Assembly: GCF_000378065.1 (NCBI RefSeq)
Contig: NZ_KB899172.1
Coordinates: forward strand, 1 to 42,275
Direction: 5' to 3'
DNA from: Porphyromonas gulae DSM 15663
Lineage (GTDB): Bacteria > Bacteroidota > Bacteroidia > Bacteroidales > Porphyromonadaceae
DNA length: 42,275 nt
Below are positions 8,015 through 16,122 of the stretch, one piece after another. Made by a program: the position numbers and the translations under genes. Position 1 is the stretch's first letter. Each line of letters begins with the position of its first letter. Below the pieces are notes generated by a model. The model was not told the DNA's origin. It ran no database searches and saw nothing but the letters and a program-made list of their open reading frames with translations.

Positions 8015-8619
8015 AGGTCGATACTGATTGCGGCCTGTCGTTGCATCTTGCGCCACCGGAAATATCCCAGAACGGACATAACGGTATTGACGGCAAAGAC
8101 GACAGTGGTGATATGGTCGCCGGATTTATAGAAAAGGGATAAGCTGATGATATTGGCTACGAACCAGCACACCCAGTGCTGACGGATGCGACGTGCCAGC
8201 CAAATCATCCCGACAAAGCTGATTACAGTGGCAAGCGTATCGGCCCACGGCACAAGACTATCCGTATAGTGGGACAATACATAGAACATCGGGAGAAAAG
8301 CCACCGTAGCCGCAGCAAGGCTGATCCACAGCACACGCGGGGAGATGGATACGATGGCACCCTCTTCTGTCCCTTCGCGGTGGCGAAGCCACATCACCCA
8401 GCCGATAATACTGGTGATCAGGTAGTAGACATTGATGAGCACATTGCCATAGAACTGTGCCTCGACCGAGAGATAAATGTAGAAGAACGGCAGGATGATC
8501 CCCACAGGCCACAGCCAGACACTCGCCTTATATTCGAGATAGACCCAAATAAAATTGACGAGTGCTGCTGCCAGCTCGATGGGATGAGCCAGGATGAATT
8601 GGGTCACCGCTGTCATCAT
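8011..8619 (-). CDS. pnuC: PnuC-family transporter, probably for thiamine (PnuT)
   Basis: This is a 202-residue inner-membrane protein with about seven hydrophobic segments. PnuC features include 'YKASVWLWPVGIILPFFYIYLS', 'NVLINVYYLITSIIGWVMW' and the late 'HWVCWFVANIISLSLFYKSG'. PnuC proteins carry nicotinamide riboside, but members placed with a TonB receptor, thiamine pyrophosphokinase and a TPP riboswitch carry thiamine (PnuT). All three context clues are present here, so thiamine is the likely substrate. The gene starts four bases after the receptor stop and overlaps the kinase start (ATGA), so translation is probably coupled. Confidence 0.92.
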   Translation of the reverse strand: MMTAVTQFILAHPIELAAALVNFIWVYLEYKASVWLWPVGIILPFFYIYLSVEAQFYGNVLINVYYLITSIIGWVMWLRHREGTEEGAIVSISPRVLWISLAAATVAFLPMFYVLSHYTDSLVPWADTLATVISFVGMIWLARRIRQHWVCWFVANIISLSLFYKSGDHITTVVFAVNTVMSVLGYFRWRKMQRQAAISIDL

Positions 8620-8623
8620 CGGA

Positions 8624-10876
8624 TTAAAAATCGATCGTCAGACTACCCAGTGCATTGAATCCGGCCTGAGGATAATAGCGCAGGTCGGCATATGCACTTT
8701 GTCCTCCGGCCGACTGTACGTAACCGGCATCGTAGACGTAGGCGTTGGATGCATACATGAGGTTGAAGAGGTTGTTGAGCTGTACGCCCAATGCCACTCT
8801 CTTAACGAAGTGAACCGGCAGCACATAGCCGAGACGGAGGTCGTTCACCCAATAGGAGGGGAGCATGCGATCGCTGCGCTGCGTATTGTCCAGATATTGC
8901 TTGCTGACGAAGCGGCTCGTCCAAGCCATTTCGAAACCGGCATGAGAGAGGGTAAGCATGCTACCGGCAATGACATTGGGCGAGTAGGCTATATCCGTAT
9001 TCTCGAGGGTCTCCTCCTTGAGTTCGAGCCAGTTGTAGTCGGCATCATATACGGATGTATATTGCACGTAGCGATCGATTTTGTTGCGGCTCACGGTGAA
9101 AGAAGCATCCCAACGCAGCAAACGCGGAAGAATCTGCCAACCGAGAGTCAGCTCCAGTCCCATACGGTAGCTGTCGGGGACGTTGCTTGTGAGCATCTGT
9201 CCCACATCGCTCAAACGGCCATCCAGCACGAGCTGATCCTTGTATTGCATATAATAGAGACCTACTCCGGCCGACAAGAGAGGCGAAGCATAGCGGTAGC
9301 CCAGCTCATAATCGATCAGTCGTTCAGGTGTAGGATACTGTCCTATTCCGGCCTCGGTGTAATTGGTTCTGTTAGGCTCGCGGTGTGCCACCGCTACAGA
9401 AGCATAGGCAGTATGAGCATCGTCGAAACTATAGGTAAGACCTGCTTTCGGATTGAGGAAGCGGAAGGTCTTGTCCAAATCGATATGCTGCATACTTCCC
9501 TGTACCTCATCGTATTCGTCCGTGATGCCGTTTATCGTGTAACCGATGGTACGATATTGGAGGTCGGCATACATATTCAGATCCGGAGTGATCTGCCAGT
9601 TGGCTTTGGCAAAGGCCGCCCCCTCTCTTTTGTCTGCCCTGTTCCGATAATATTCGAAGTCGGGAGCTAAGGGCTGGTTGTACTTTTTGATGTAAGTGAT
9701 ACGGCCGAAGTGGTCTCCTTTATAGATATTGCCCGAGGTCCCGAACTGCAAATCCCATGCACCGGTACGCCAGTTAAGCGAACCGATGAGTCCTCCGAAG
9801 TCATTGTCCAGATACTTCTGACGGATGAGATCCGTTTTCTTCACGGTCACGCCGTTTTCCACGTAGGGTTGCAGTGCATATTCCTTTAGTTTACGTCCGG
9901 TACGATATTCGTCCGTATAGCCATATCCGGCCGTATAGTGTGCCGTGAGGTTGAGGATAACAGCACGAGAGAAGCTGTGCGTCATGATGGCATGGTAGTG
10001 ACGCTGCTCGTAATTGTCTGTATTGTGGTAGTAGTGCGGTACTCCTTGCGCATCCACGTACATAAGACCGGCACTGTTGTATCGGCGGCCATATTTGGCT
10101 TCATCCTCCTTGGAAAGACCGTTCCATGCGATACCCGTAACTTCTTTTCCTCCGAAAGTGATGAACTTGAGAGCCGTGTTGCCGCCGAAATAGCCCACTT
10201 GTGCAAAATAGGATTTCAGGTCCACGCTTCCTCTATCCACGTAGCCGTCCGATCCGATCTTGGACAGGCGAGCATCCACTGCCCAGTGGCGGCCGATGCG
10301 TCCGCTACCGAGTTTGACCGAGCGACGGAATGTGCCGAACGAACCTCCGCTCAAATCGACACGACCATAAGGAGCCAGTCCCAGATTCTCCGTACGCATA
10401 TTGACGCTTGCCCCGAAAGCTCCGGCACCATTGGTGGAAGTACCCACACCTCGCTGCACCTGAAGGTCTTCGATCGAAGAGGCGAAGTCGGGCATATTCA
10501 CCCAAAAGACGGACTGAGATTCGGAGTCGTTGAGAGGTACTCCGTTGGTCGTTATGTTGATGCGATTGGCATCGGTGCCACGCACGCGAAAGCCGGAATA
10601 TCCGATCCCCGTACCGGCATCGCTGGTGGCTACCACGGAGGGAGTCAGCATCAGCAGATAGGGGATGTCACGACCATAATTGGATTTGGCAAGTTCGGCC
10701 TTGCGCACGTTAGTGTAAGCGACAGGTGTTTTCGCCGTGGCGCGAGTAGTTACGACCTGTACGGTCTGGAGCTGTATATTGCTAAGACTATCTATCTCGC
10801 TGTCGGAGACGGGTGCTTGTGCCGTCAGGCAGAAAGGCAAGACGGCTAAGGCGGCAATCATGTGAAGTTTTTTCAT
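8624..10876 (-). CDS. TonB-dependent outer-membrane receptor, probable thiamine uptake
   Basis: Start set at 10876: MKKLHMIAALAVLPFCLTAQ is a clear Sec signal peptide. The frame upstream of it to 11062 runs through the TPP riboswitch and is not translated. The mature protein (750 residues with signal) has a plug domain with 'GYSGFRVRGTDANRINITTNGVPLNDSESQ' and 'IEDLQVQRGVGTSTNGAGAFGASVNM'. About 550 residues of beta-barrel follow, ending 'GSLTIDF' with a terminal Phe typical of outer-membrane barrels. It would carry thiamine or a derivative across the outer membrane using TonB energy. Substrate is inferred from the riboswitch and the following transporter and kinase genes. There is no carboxypeptidase-like N-terminal extension and no SusD partner. 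Confidence 0.93.
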   Translation of the reverse strand: MKKLHMIAALAVLPFCLTAQAPVSDSEIDSLSNIQLQTVQVVTTRATAKTPVAYTNVRKAELAKSNYGRDIPYLLMLTPSVVATSDAGTGIGYSGFRVRGTDANRINITTNGVPLNDSESQSVFWVNMPDFASSIEDLQVQRGVGTSTNGAGAFGASVNMRTENLGLAPYGRVDLSGGSFGTFRRSVKLGSGRIGRHWAVDARLSKIGSDGYVDRGSVDLKSYFAQVGYFGGNTALKFITFGGKEVTGIAWNGLSKEDEAKYGRRYNSAGLMYVDAQGVPHYYHNTDNYEQRHYHAIMTHSFSRAVILNLTAHYTAGYGYTDEYRTGRKLKEYALQPYVENGVTVKKTDLIRQKYLDNDFGGLIGSLNWRTGAWDLQFGTSGNIYKGDHFGRITYIKKYNQPLAPDFEYYRNRADKREGAAFAKANWQITPDLNMYADLQYRTIGYTINGITDEYDEVQGSMQHIDLDKTFRFLNPKAGLTYSFDDAHTAYASVAVAHREPNRTNYTEAGIGQYPTPERLIDYELGYRYASPLLSAGVGLYYMQYKDQLVLDGRLSDVGQMLTSNVPDSYRMGLELTLGWQILPRLLRWDASFTVSRNKIDRYVQYTSVYDADYNWLELKEETLENTDIAYSPNVIAGSMLTLSHAGFEMAWTSRFVSKQYLDNTQRSDRMLPSYWVNDLRLGYVLPVHFVKRVALGVQLNNLFNLMYASNAYVYDAGYVQSAGGQSAYADLRYYPQAGFNALGSLTIDF

Positions 10877-10949
10877 AAATCTCTTATCATTGAAGTTGGA
10901 CAAAGAAGAGAGAGGGGGAATGATTGCTTCGCCGTGAAGATAGTCGGAC

Positions 10950-11047
10950 GGAGAGTTTCCTACGCCGGTATTGTCCGGTTCAGGTGATGAGGGTTTGTTC
11001 TCAGCCATCCACGCATTCCGATTGCTACAGGAAGCACCCCTTCTCCC
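10950..11047 (-). promoter_or_regulatory. TPP riboswitch (THI element)
   Basis: On the minus strand the conserved TPP aptamer blocks occur in order: GGGGTGCTTCC (11040-11030), GGCTGAGA with CTGAGA at 11004-10999, ACCTGAAC (10985-10978), CCGGACAATACCGG and GCGTAGGAAA (to about 10957). The closing stem pairs GGAGA (11046-11042) with TCTCC (10954-10950). It lies in the leader of the receptor-pnuC-thiamine pyrophosphokinase operon, so TPP should shut the operon off. The expression platform between 10949 and 10877 shows no obvious terminator; control of translation is possible. Confidence 0.95.
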
Positions 11048-11059
11048 AATTTTATGGGA

Positions 11060-11067
11060 CAAAGATA
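11060..11067 (-). promoter_or_regulatory. Candidate -7 element of the thiamine operon
   Basis: TATCTTTG on the minus strand lies just upstream of the riboswitch, so transcription would start a few bases before the aptamer. The -33 region would fall inside the last codons of rsgA (11084 onward). No clean TTTG is visible there. Confidence 0.5.
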
Positions 11068-11083
11068 AGAAAACGTTCGTCCG

Positions 11084-12031
11084 TCAGTATTCGGGACGAT
11101 ACCGCTCGGCATTTTCGTCTTCGAGAATGCTCAAGTAGCTGATATAGCGACTCTCGGCTATCTCTCCCCTCCGAAGAGCTTCCAGAACGGCACAGCCCGG
11201 CTCGTGCGTATGCGTGCAGTTGCCGAACCGACAGCCCTCGCTCGCAGCGAATATCTCCGGGAAATAATGAGAGACTTCATACTCGCCCATTTCCAACGTA
11301 CCGAAGCCTTTGATCCCGGGTGTATCGATAAGAGCCGACCCGGGAGAGAGATCGGGGAAGTCGATCATTTGTGAGAAGGTGGTCGTATGCATGCCGGTAT
11401 GATGGGCTTGGGATATGGCCCCTGTACGCAAATCGGCATGAGGGATCAGGGCATTGATCAAGGTGCTTTTGCCTACGCCTGAATGGCCGGCCAGGAGTGT
11501 CAGCTTGCCATCGAGCAGGGTCTTGAGTGCCGGGAGACCTTCGCCCGTAGTCGCCGACACGTGGCAGCAGGGGTAGCCTATGGCGGTGTAGACAGCCGAC
11601 AGCCGGCCCAATTGCAAGCGATCTTCTTGCGTGTAGCAGTCTATTTTGTTGAATACAAGAATAACCGGTACGCGATAGGCTTCTGCCGTAGCGAGGAAAC
11701 GATCGATAAAGACGGTGGTAGTCACCGGATCGTTGATGGTACAGACCAGCATGGCAGCATCCAAGTTGGCTCCCAGTATATGGGACTCTTTCGAGAGATT
11801 GCTGGCTCGCCTGATGATATAATTGCGTCGGGGATGGATTCGTTTGATATAGGCCGGCTGCCCTTGCTGAGAGGTGGGGACGATCTCCACGCGATCGCCT
11901 ACGGCTACGGGATTGGTGGAGCGGATGCCTTTGAGCCGCAGGTTGCCTTTGGCCATGCAGTATAGCTCCGTGCCATCCGTGCAACGCACCAGATACTGAC
12001 TACCCGTATTCTTAACTACGACTCCATCCAT
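11084..12031 (-). CDS. rsgA: Ribosome small-subunit GTPase RsgA
   Basis: RsgA is a late 30S assembly GTPase. The 315 residues show an N-terminal OB fold ([22 protein letters not shown]) and a circularly permuted GTPase domain: G4 'VFNKIDCY' precedes G1 '[12 protein letters not shown]', then 'HTTTF' and G3 'DTPGIKG'. A C-terminal zinc site '[14 protein letters not shown]' follows at about 267-280. These are all diagnostic. The gene lies downstream of frr with an 84-base gap containing a hairpin. Its 3' end abuts the promoter of the thiamine operon. Confidence 0.97.
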   Translation of the reverse strand: MDGVVVKNTGSQYLVRCTDGTELYCMAKGNLRLKGIRSTNPVAVGDRVEIVPTSQQGQPAYIKRIHPRRNYIIRRASNLSKESHILGANLDAAMLVCTINDPVTTTVFIDRFLATAEAYRVPVILVFNKIDCYTQEDRLQLGRLSAVYTAIGYPCCHVSATTGEGLPALKTLLDGKLTLLAGHSGVGKSTLINALIPHADLRTGAISQAHHTGMHTTTFSQMIDFPDLSPGSALIDTPGIKGFGTLEMGEYEVSHYFPEIFAASEGCRFGNCTHTHEPGCAVLEALRRGEIAESRYISYLSILEDENAERYRPEY

Positions 12032-12047
12032 AAACGGCTTTGCGGTG

Positions 12048-12095
12048 TAATAAAACAGCGATGAGGCAGAATCAAGAAACTCTGCTTCATCGCTG
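12048..12095 (-). terminator. Terminator after frr
   Basis: On the minus strand CAGCGATGAAGCAGA and TCTGCCTCATCGCTG (12095-12081 and 12070-12056) form a long stem with a short loop, followed by TTTTATTA (12055-12048). Confidence 0.75.
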
Positions 12096-12115
12096 AGGGG
12101 ATAGATTTTTCACGC

Positions 12116-12676
12116 TTACACGGTCATGATTTCCTTTTCCTTTTCGGCAAAGAGTTCGTCGATCTTCTTGATATAACGATCGTGAACCTTCTGCATCTCT
12201 GCCTCTGCATCTTTGGCTACATCCTCAGGAGTACCATCGGTCTTGACGCTTTTCTTGATCGCATCGATGGCATCGCGGCGGGCATTGCGTACACTCACCT
12301 TGGCGTCCTCGGCATCTCCTTTGGTCTGCTTCACCAACTGGCGGCGGCGTTCCTCTGTCAGAGGAGGAAGGCCCAGACGAATCAGCTCACCGTTGTTCTC
12401 GGGAGTAATCCCAAGCGGAGAGTCCATGATAGCCTTCTCGATGTCCTTGATCAGGGAACGCTCCCACGGGGTGACTACGATGGTCTTCGCATCGGGCGTA
12501 TTGACGGATGCCACCTGTGTCAGAGGAGTGGCACTGCCGTAGTACATGACCATGATACCATCGAGGAGTTTGGGGCTGGCCTTTCCCGCACGCACATGAG
12601 ACAGCTGCTCGTCCAGATACTCCACTGCCTTCTCCATATTAGCCGTTGCTTTGGCTATCAGTTCTTTTATTTCCAT
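12116..12676 (-). CDS. frr: Ribosome recycling factor
   Basis: This 186-residue protein splits post-termination ribosomes together with EF-G. It has the usual family length and motifs: '[22 protein letters not shown]', '[18 protein letters not shown]', '[22 protein letters not shown]', '[15 protein letters not shown]' and '[10 protein letters not shown]'. It follows pyrH by 35 bases in the widespread pyrH-frr order and is probably co-transcribed. A strong hairpin lies directly after it. Confidence 0.98.
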   Translation of the reverse strand: MEIKELIAKATANMEKAVEYLDEQLSHVRAGKASPKLLDGIMVMYYGSATPLTQVASVNTPDAKTIVVTPWERSLIKDIEKAIMDSPLGITPENNGELIRLGLPPLTEERRRQLVKQTKGDAEDAKVSVRNARRDAIDAIKKSVKTDGTPEDVAKDAEAEMQKVHDRYIKKIDELFAEKEKEIMTV

Positions 12677-12711
12677 ATCTCTATATGTATTTGTTTTGTC
12701 TTGCTATTCCT

Positions 12712-13431
12712 TCAGGCACTCGTATTTGAAACGTATGTGCCGATCTTCTCTCCTCTCAACACCTTGAGGAGGTTCCCCGGCGTATCCATATCGAAGACGA
12801 CGATGGGCAGGTTATTCTCCATACACATGGCCGTGGCAGTCAGATCCATTACTTTCAGACCTCGGGCATAAATCTCATCGTAGGTGATCCTGTCGAACTT
12901 CGTAGCCGAAGGATCCTTCTCCGGATCTGCCGTGTAGATACCATCCACGCGCGTTCCCTTGAGCATGGCATCGGCTTCTATCTCGATGCCGCGAAGCGAT
13001 GAGCCGGTATCCGTGGTGAAGAAAGGATTGCCTGTGCCGCAAGAGAAAATAGTCACATAACCCTGTTCGAGCAATTCTATGGCATGCCATTTGTTGTAGA
13101 ACTCCCCTATCGGCTCCATGCGTACGGCCGTAAGCACCTTGGTCTTCACCCCTATCCCCTCAAGAGCAGAGCTGAGAGCCAAGCTGTTGATTACCGTGGC
13201 CAGCATGCCCATCTGATCTCCTTTGACACGGTCGAACCCCTTGGCGGCACCGCTCACTCCACGGAAGATATTACCTCCTCCGATGACGATACCGATCTGT
13301 ACGCCCATGGCACAAGCTTCCTTGATGTCCGAGGCATAATCGGCCAACCGATTCGGGTCGATGCCGTATTGCTGAGCACCCATGAGCGACTCGCCGCTCA
13401 GTTTGAGCAGCACTCGTTTATATGCAGTCAT
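12712..13431 (-). CDS. pyrH: UMP kinase PyrH
   Basis: PyrH phosphorylates UMP to UDP with ATP in pyrimidine synthesis. The 239 residues contain 'VLLKLSGESLMG' (phosphate loop), 'IVIGGGNIFRG', 'DQMGMLATVINSLAL', 'FFTTDTGSSLRGIEIEADAMLKGT' and 'VDGIYTADPEKDP', all typical of the bacterial hexameric amino-acid-kinase-fold enzyme. It is followed by frr. The DUF4954 gene ends 83 bases upstream on the same strand. Confidence 0.98.
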   Translation of the reverse strand: MTAYKRVLLKLSGESLMGAQQYGIDPNRLADYASDIKEACAMGVQIGIVIGGGNIFRGVSGAAKGFDRVKGDQMGMLATVINSLALSSALEGIGVKTKVLTAVRMEPIGEFYNKWHAIELLEQGYVTIFSCGTGNPFFTTDTGSSLRGIEIEADAMLKGTRVDGIYTADPEKDPSATKFDRITYDEIYARGLKVMDLTATAMCMENNLPIVVFDMDTPGNLLKVLRGEKIGTYVSNTSA

Positions 13432-13514
13432 TATTCTTTTCTATCAGTTTATTACAAAGAAAAGCATATTTTCCATACCCCCATTCGTCGAAAGACGCGG
13501 CCGAATGGCTGTTT

Positions 13515-15506
13515 TCACTCCAGACGAGAGAGCATCTCTTCGCCGAGAGCACGCTTTTTCCGGATGTGCTCCACCACCTCGACGATGAAGGGATTGCTTT
13601 CGAAATCGCCCCGTACCTCATCGAAATCGCGGTGCTTCATCTCCCCCACCAAGTCTATCCCGAAGCCTACCTGACTGTGCATTTGGAATTCCTTCTTGGC
13701 ATCCTCATAGAGCATCTCGTCCAGGCGGATCACCGAACGCATCCATGTATGCACCAGTTCGGCTACTTTGGATCGGGTGAGATCCTCGGGGTTCAGCTCG
13801 TACCATTCGAGCAGAGCATTGTATGCCCAGCACCATTCATAGTCGTAGTATCGGCCATGAATATCCTTCATCCGCTCATTCACCTCCGCAAGGCTCTTGA
13901 TCCGGCCTTCTTTGATCAAGGAAGTAAGGCGGTGGATCTGTTGTTGCGGAGCGATCATACCACAGATGTCCACCCAGCTGCCATCTCCCTCATTGTGGGT
14001 GGGTTTGAGAGCGGCCAATACCTCCTCATCCGTACGGCAAGGACAATCCTCAAGGCGTTTGATGATGGAGTTGCCGAAAAACTTGTTCAGCCCCATCTCA
14101 TAGAACATCAACCCCTTGTCCAAAGCAGAGGAACGTATGCGCATATCGTGATAGACATAGGTCTGTCCCTCGCTGCCCAGTATCTTGCGTAGCTTCTTCA
14201 GCTTCCGACTGCCTCGCATCATCTTACCGGCAGTGAAAGGACTCAAGAGGTTGAAGTTGATATTGTCCAGCAAATCCGGATCTTTACGCTTATCTCTCGC
14301 CGGCCACTTCTTGGCGTCACGAATGGTCCCGACACTGCGCAGATTGATACCCGGCACCAAATAGGATTCGTTTCGGTCCTCTATGATATAAGAGAAGGGG
14401 AAGGCCGAGCTGTCGATATGGTGTACGTGTCGTCCCATCACCAATGTGAAAGGCCCTATCCTGGAAGGCCAGAGGATGTAAGAGTCGCTCGTGGTCTTCG
14501 ATCCGCGCTCCACGATGCCCTGATGGATGGGGCCGAGCTTGTAGAGGTGATTGCTCTGGTTGGAGCCGCTACCGGCATTGAGGAAAGAGTATAGACCGGC
14601 AATGAGCAGGCTCGACTTGTGCATCGACACCGTGTAAGGCCCGGCAAAGACGGCACAGGCTTCGCCGTTTTCGCCCTGGCAGTTGGCAAAGAAGAGCGAA
14701 TCATGTGCAGAGAAAAGGTGCCCCAAATGGGTACCCTGCCCCACAAAACAGTGCGAAACGGTGACTCCATCCGTGACGCTGCTGCCCGAACAGAGGATGA
14801 AATCGCGGCAGACGACATTATAGCCCACCGACACGGGAGCTTCTTTCTTGCTGTTGATACTGCCGTTGCAGAGGTGCGAGGCACCGGTGATCTCGGTATA
14901 ATCTCCGATACAAACATTCTCTATCGTATTGCATCCGTGGATAACCACATGAGAGCCTATTGCTCCCATATCCGACCGGCGCGACTCGGCATAAGCTTTG
15001 GCCATGGCAGCGAGCGATTCGGTCAGCACCTTGTCATGCCTGTACATGGCCATCAGATAGGCCGTCTGGGCAGTCAGGTTGTCAGTGATCGTAACCTCGC
15101 GTCCGCCGGTTTCGTTCAGCACGGTTACCTCCACGCCGTTGCCGAAGGTGGTGGATTCCGTTACGGCTATGGTATCAATGTTTTCGATTCGGGTATAATC
15201 GCCTATCCTGTAATTAGCCAAATAGCTATTGACATGGAAGATGACGACTTCATCTCCGATGATGCAGTTGTGCAGGCGTGCGATATTGATACCCGTAGGC
15301 ACGTGGAGGCCTCCCGGCAACAGGTGACTTCCTCGCGTGGATCCGATCCGGATCTGTCCGCTGAACATGACGTGCAGACAACGATTCGCATCGAAGCCTT
15401 CTGCCACCTCCACCATCGTCCAATCGGCGCACTGGCAGTAGTTGCCTTCCAGCACGGATATTTCTTCTTCGGTCAAATGCCTGTATATTTTCCCATTTTC
15501 TTTCAT
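13515..15506 (-). CDS. DUF4954 family protein (Bacteroidota conserved, unknown function)
   Basis: This is a 663-residue cytosolic-looking protein starting MKENGKIYRHLTEEEISVLEGNYCQCADW. The first ~400 residues hold many short turns of the kind '.I.GDYT.IEN', 'IGSHVVIHGCNTIENVCIGDYTEITG', 'VTVSHCFVGQGTHLGHLFSAHDS', typical of a left-handed parallel beta-helix as in hexapeptide-repeat proteins. The C-terminal ~200 residues are helical ('RLTSLIKEGRIKSLAEVNERMKD', 'KKEFQMHSQVGFGID'). I recall this as DUF4954, and no reaction is known to me. The sugar-nucleotide pyrophosphorylase/acyltransferase look is only structural resemblance. It may be co-transcribed with pyrH. Confidence 0.85.
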   Translation of the reverse strand: MKENGKIYRHLTEEEISVLEGNYCQCADWTMVEVAEGFDANRCLHVMFSGQIRIGSTRGSHLLPGGLHVPTGINIARLHNCIIGDEVVIFHVNSYLANYRIGDYTRIENIDTIAVTESTTFGNGVEVTVLNETGGREVTITDNLTAQTAYLMAMYRHDKVLTESLAAMAKAYAESRRSDMGAIGSHVVIHGCNTIENVCIGDYTEITGASHLCNGSINSKKEAPVSVGYNVVCRDFILCSGSSVTDGVTVSHCFVGQGTHLGHLFSAHDSLFFANCQGENGEACAVFAGPYTVSMHKSSLLIAGLYSFLNAGSGSNQSNHLYKLGPIHQGIVERGSKTTSDSYILWPSRIGPFTLVMGRHVHHIDSSAFPFSYIIEDRNESYLVPGINLRSVGTIRDAKKWPARDKRKDPDLLDNINFNLLSPFTAGKMMRGSRKLKKLRKILGSEGQTYVYHDMRIRSSALDKGLMFYEMGLNKFFGNSIIKRLEDCPCRTDEEVLAALKPTHNEGDGSWVDICGMIAPQQQIHRLTSLIKEGRIKSLAEVNERMKDIHGRYYDYEWCWAYNALLEWYELNPEDLTRSKVAELVHTWMRSVIRLDEMLYEDAKKEFQMHSQVGFGIDLVGEMKHRDFDEVRGDFESNPFIVEVVEHIRKKRALGEEMLSRLE

Positions 15507-16122
15507 AAATCCACTTTTTGCAGTCAGGTCTCTAATCTCCCTCTATCGGATACAGAAAGGTGTAGATCGGACAACTCTCCTTTCCGCGCCTTGTGTTTTC
15601 TATAGTCGAGGGGGGGGTATTCTTTTTTGTTGGTCTCAAAAATAAAAAAATCCTATCGTTTCCTCGCATAGAAGGCTGTATTGCAGAGGGAAAAGAGGTG
15701 GATTCCACATGAGACACAATCACTTGGATTTGGAAGTAAGGTACGGGAGAGGCCGAATGTGTTTTTGCCAAGATTACTTCCACTACAATGCGAGGGGAAG
15801 GATGCCTGCAAGCATACTCCTCACGAATTTGGTTCGAGAATTAGCCGGACTGTGGTTCGTGTTTTCTGAAATTTAGGAGCGACTTTTTTTCCGTTGTGGC
15901 GCGAGAATTTTTTACTTCCCGAACCAAAACGAAAAAATTCTCACGCCACGTTTTTCCAAACGTGGAACCGCCATTTTTACGAACCGGAATCATCCGGAAG
16001 CGAAAAAAGGCAGTCCGGGCGAAAGAATGCGCCAGATTGTCAGTTCCGAACTCTGTGGCACCGGATTTGTCGTTCCTTTCGTCGGAATAGAAACAAACAA
16101 AACATTAACATAATAACACACT
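15507..16122. other. Gene-free stretch between DUF4954 gene and htpG
   Basis: About 600 bases separate two divergent genes. A possible -7 element for the minus-strand gene (TATTTTTG, 15644-15637) and the palindromic repeat at 15896-15949 are visible. A G8 run occurs near 15611-15618. Short frames here have no recognisable content. Confidence 0.5.
15896..15949. repeat. Dispersed palindromic repeat, copy 1
   Basis: The left arm GTGGCGCGAGAATTTTTT (15896-15913) is the near-perfect inverse of AAAAAATTCTCACGCCAC (15932-15949), with one mismatch. The 18-base centre contains CCCGAACCAAAACG. Related copies are at 29075-29150 and 37345-37423. Confidence 0.8.

Noticed and set aside
8594-9670. 358-residue plus-strand frame opposite the TonB receptor
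   Set aside because: Shadow of the receptor gene; composition rich in His/Arg/Val without domains.
10877-11062. N-terminal extension of the TonB receptor frame
   Set aside because: These codons are the TPP aptamer and leader; the signal peptide starts at 10876.
14619-15605. 328-residue plus-strand frame opposite the DUF4954 gene
   Set aside because: Antisense shadow; no signal or motif.
15896-15949. CRISPR-like repeat
   Set aside because: Only one palindrome at the site, no regular spacer array, and no cas genes in the window.
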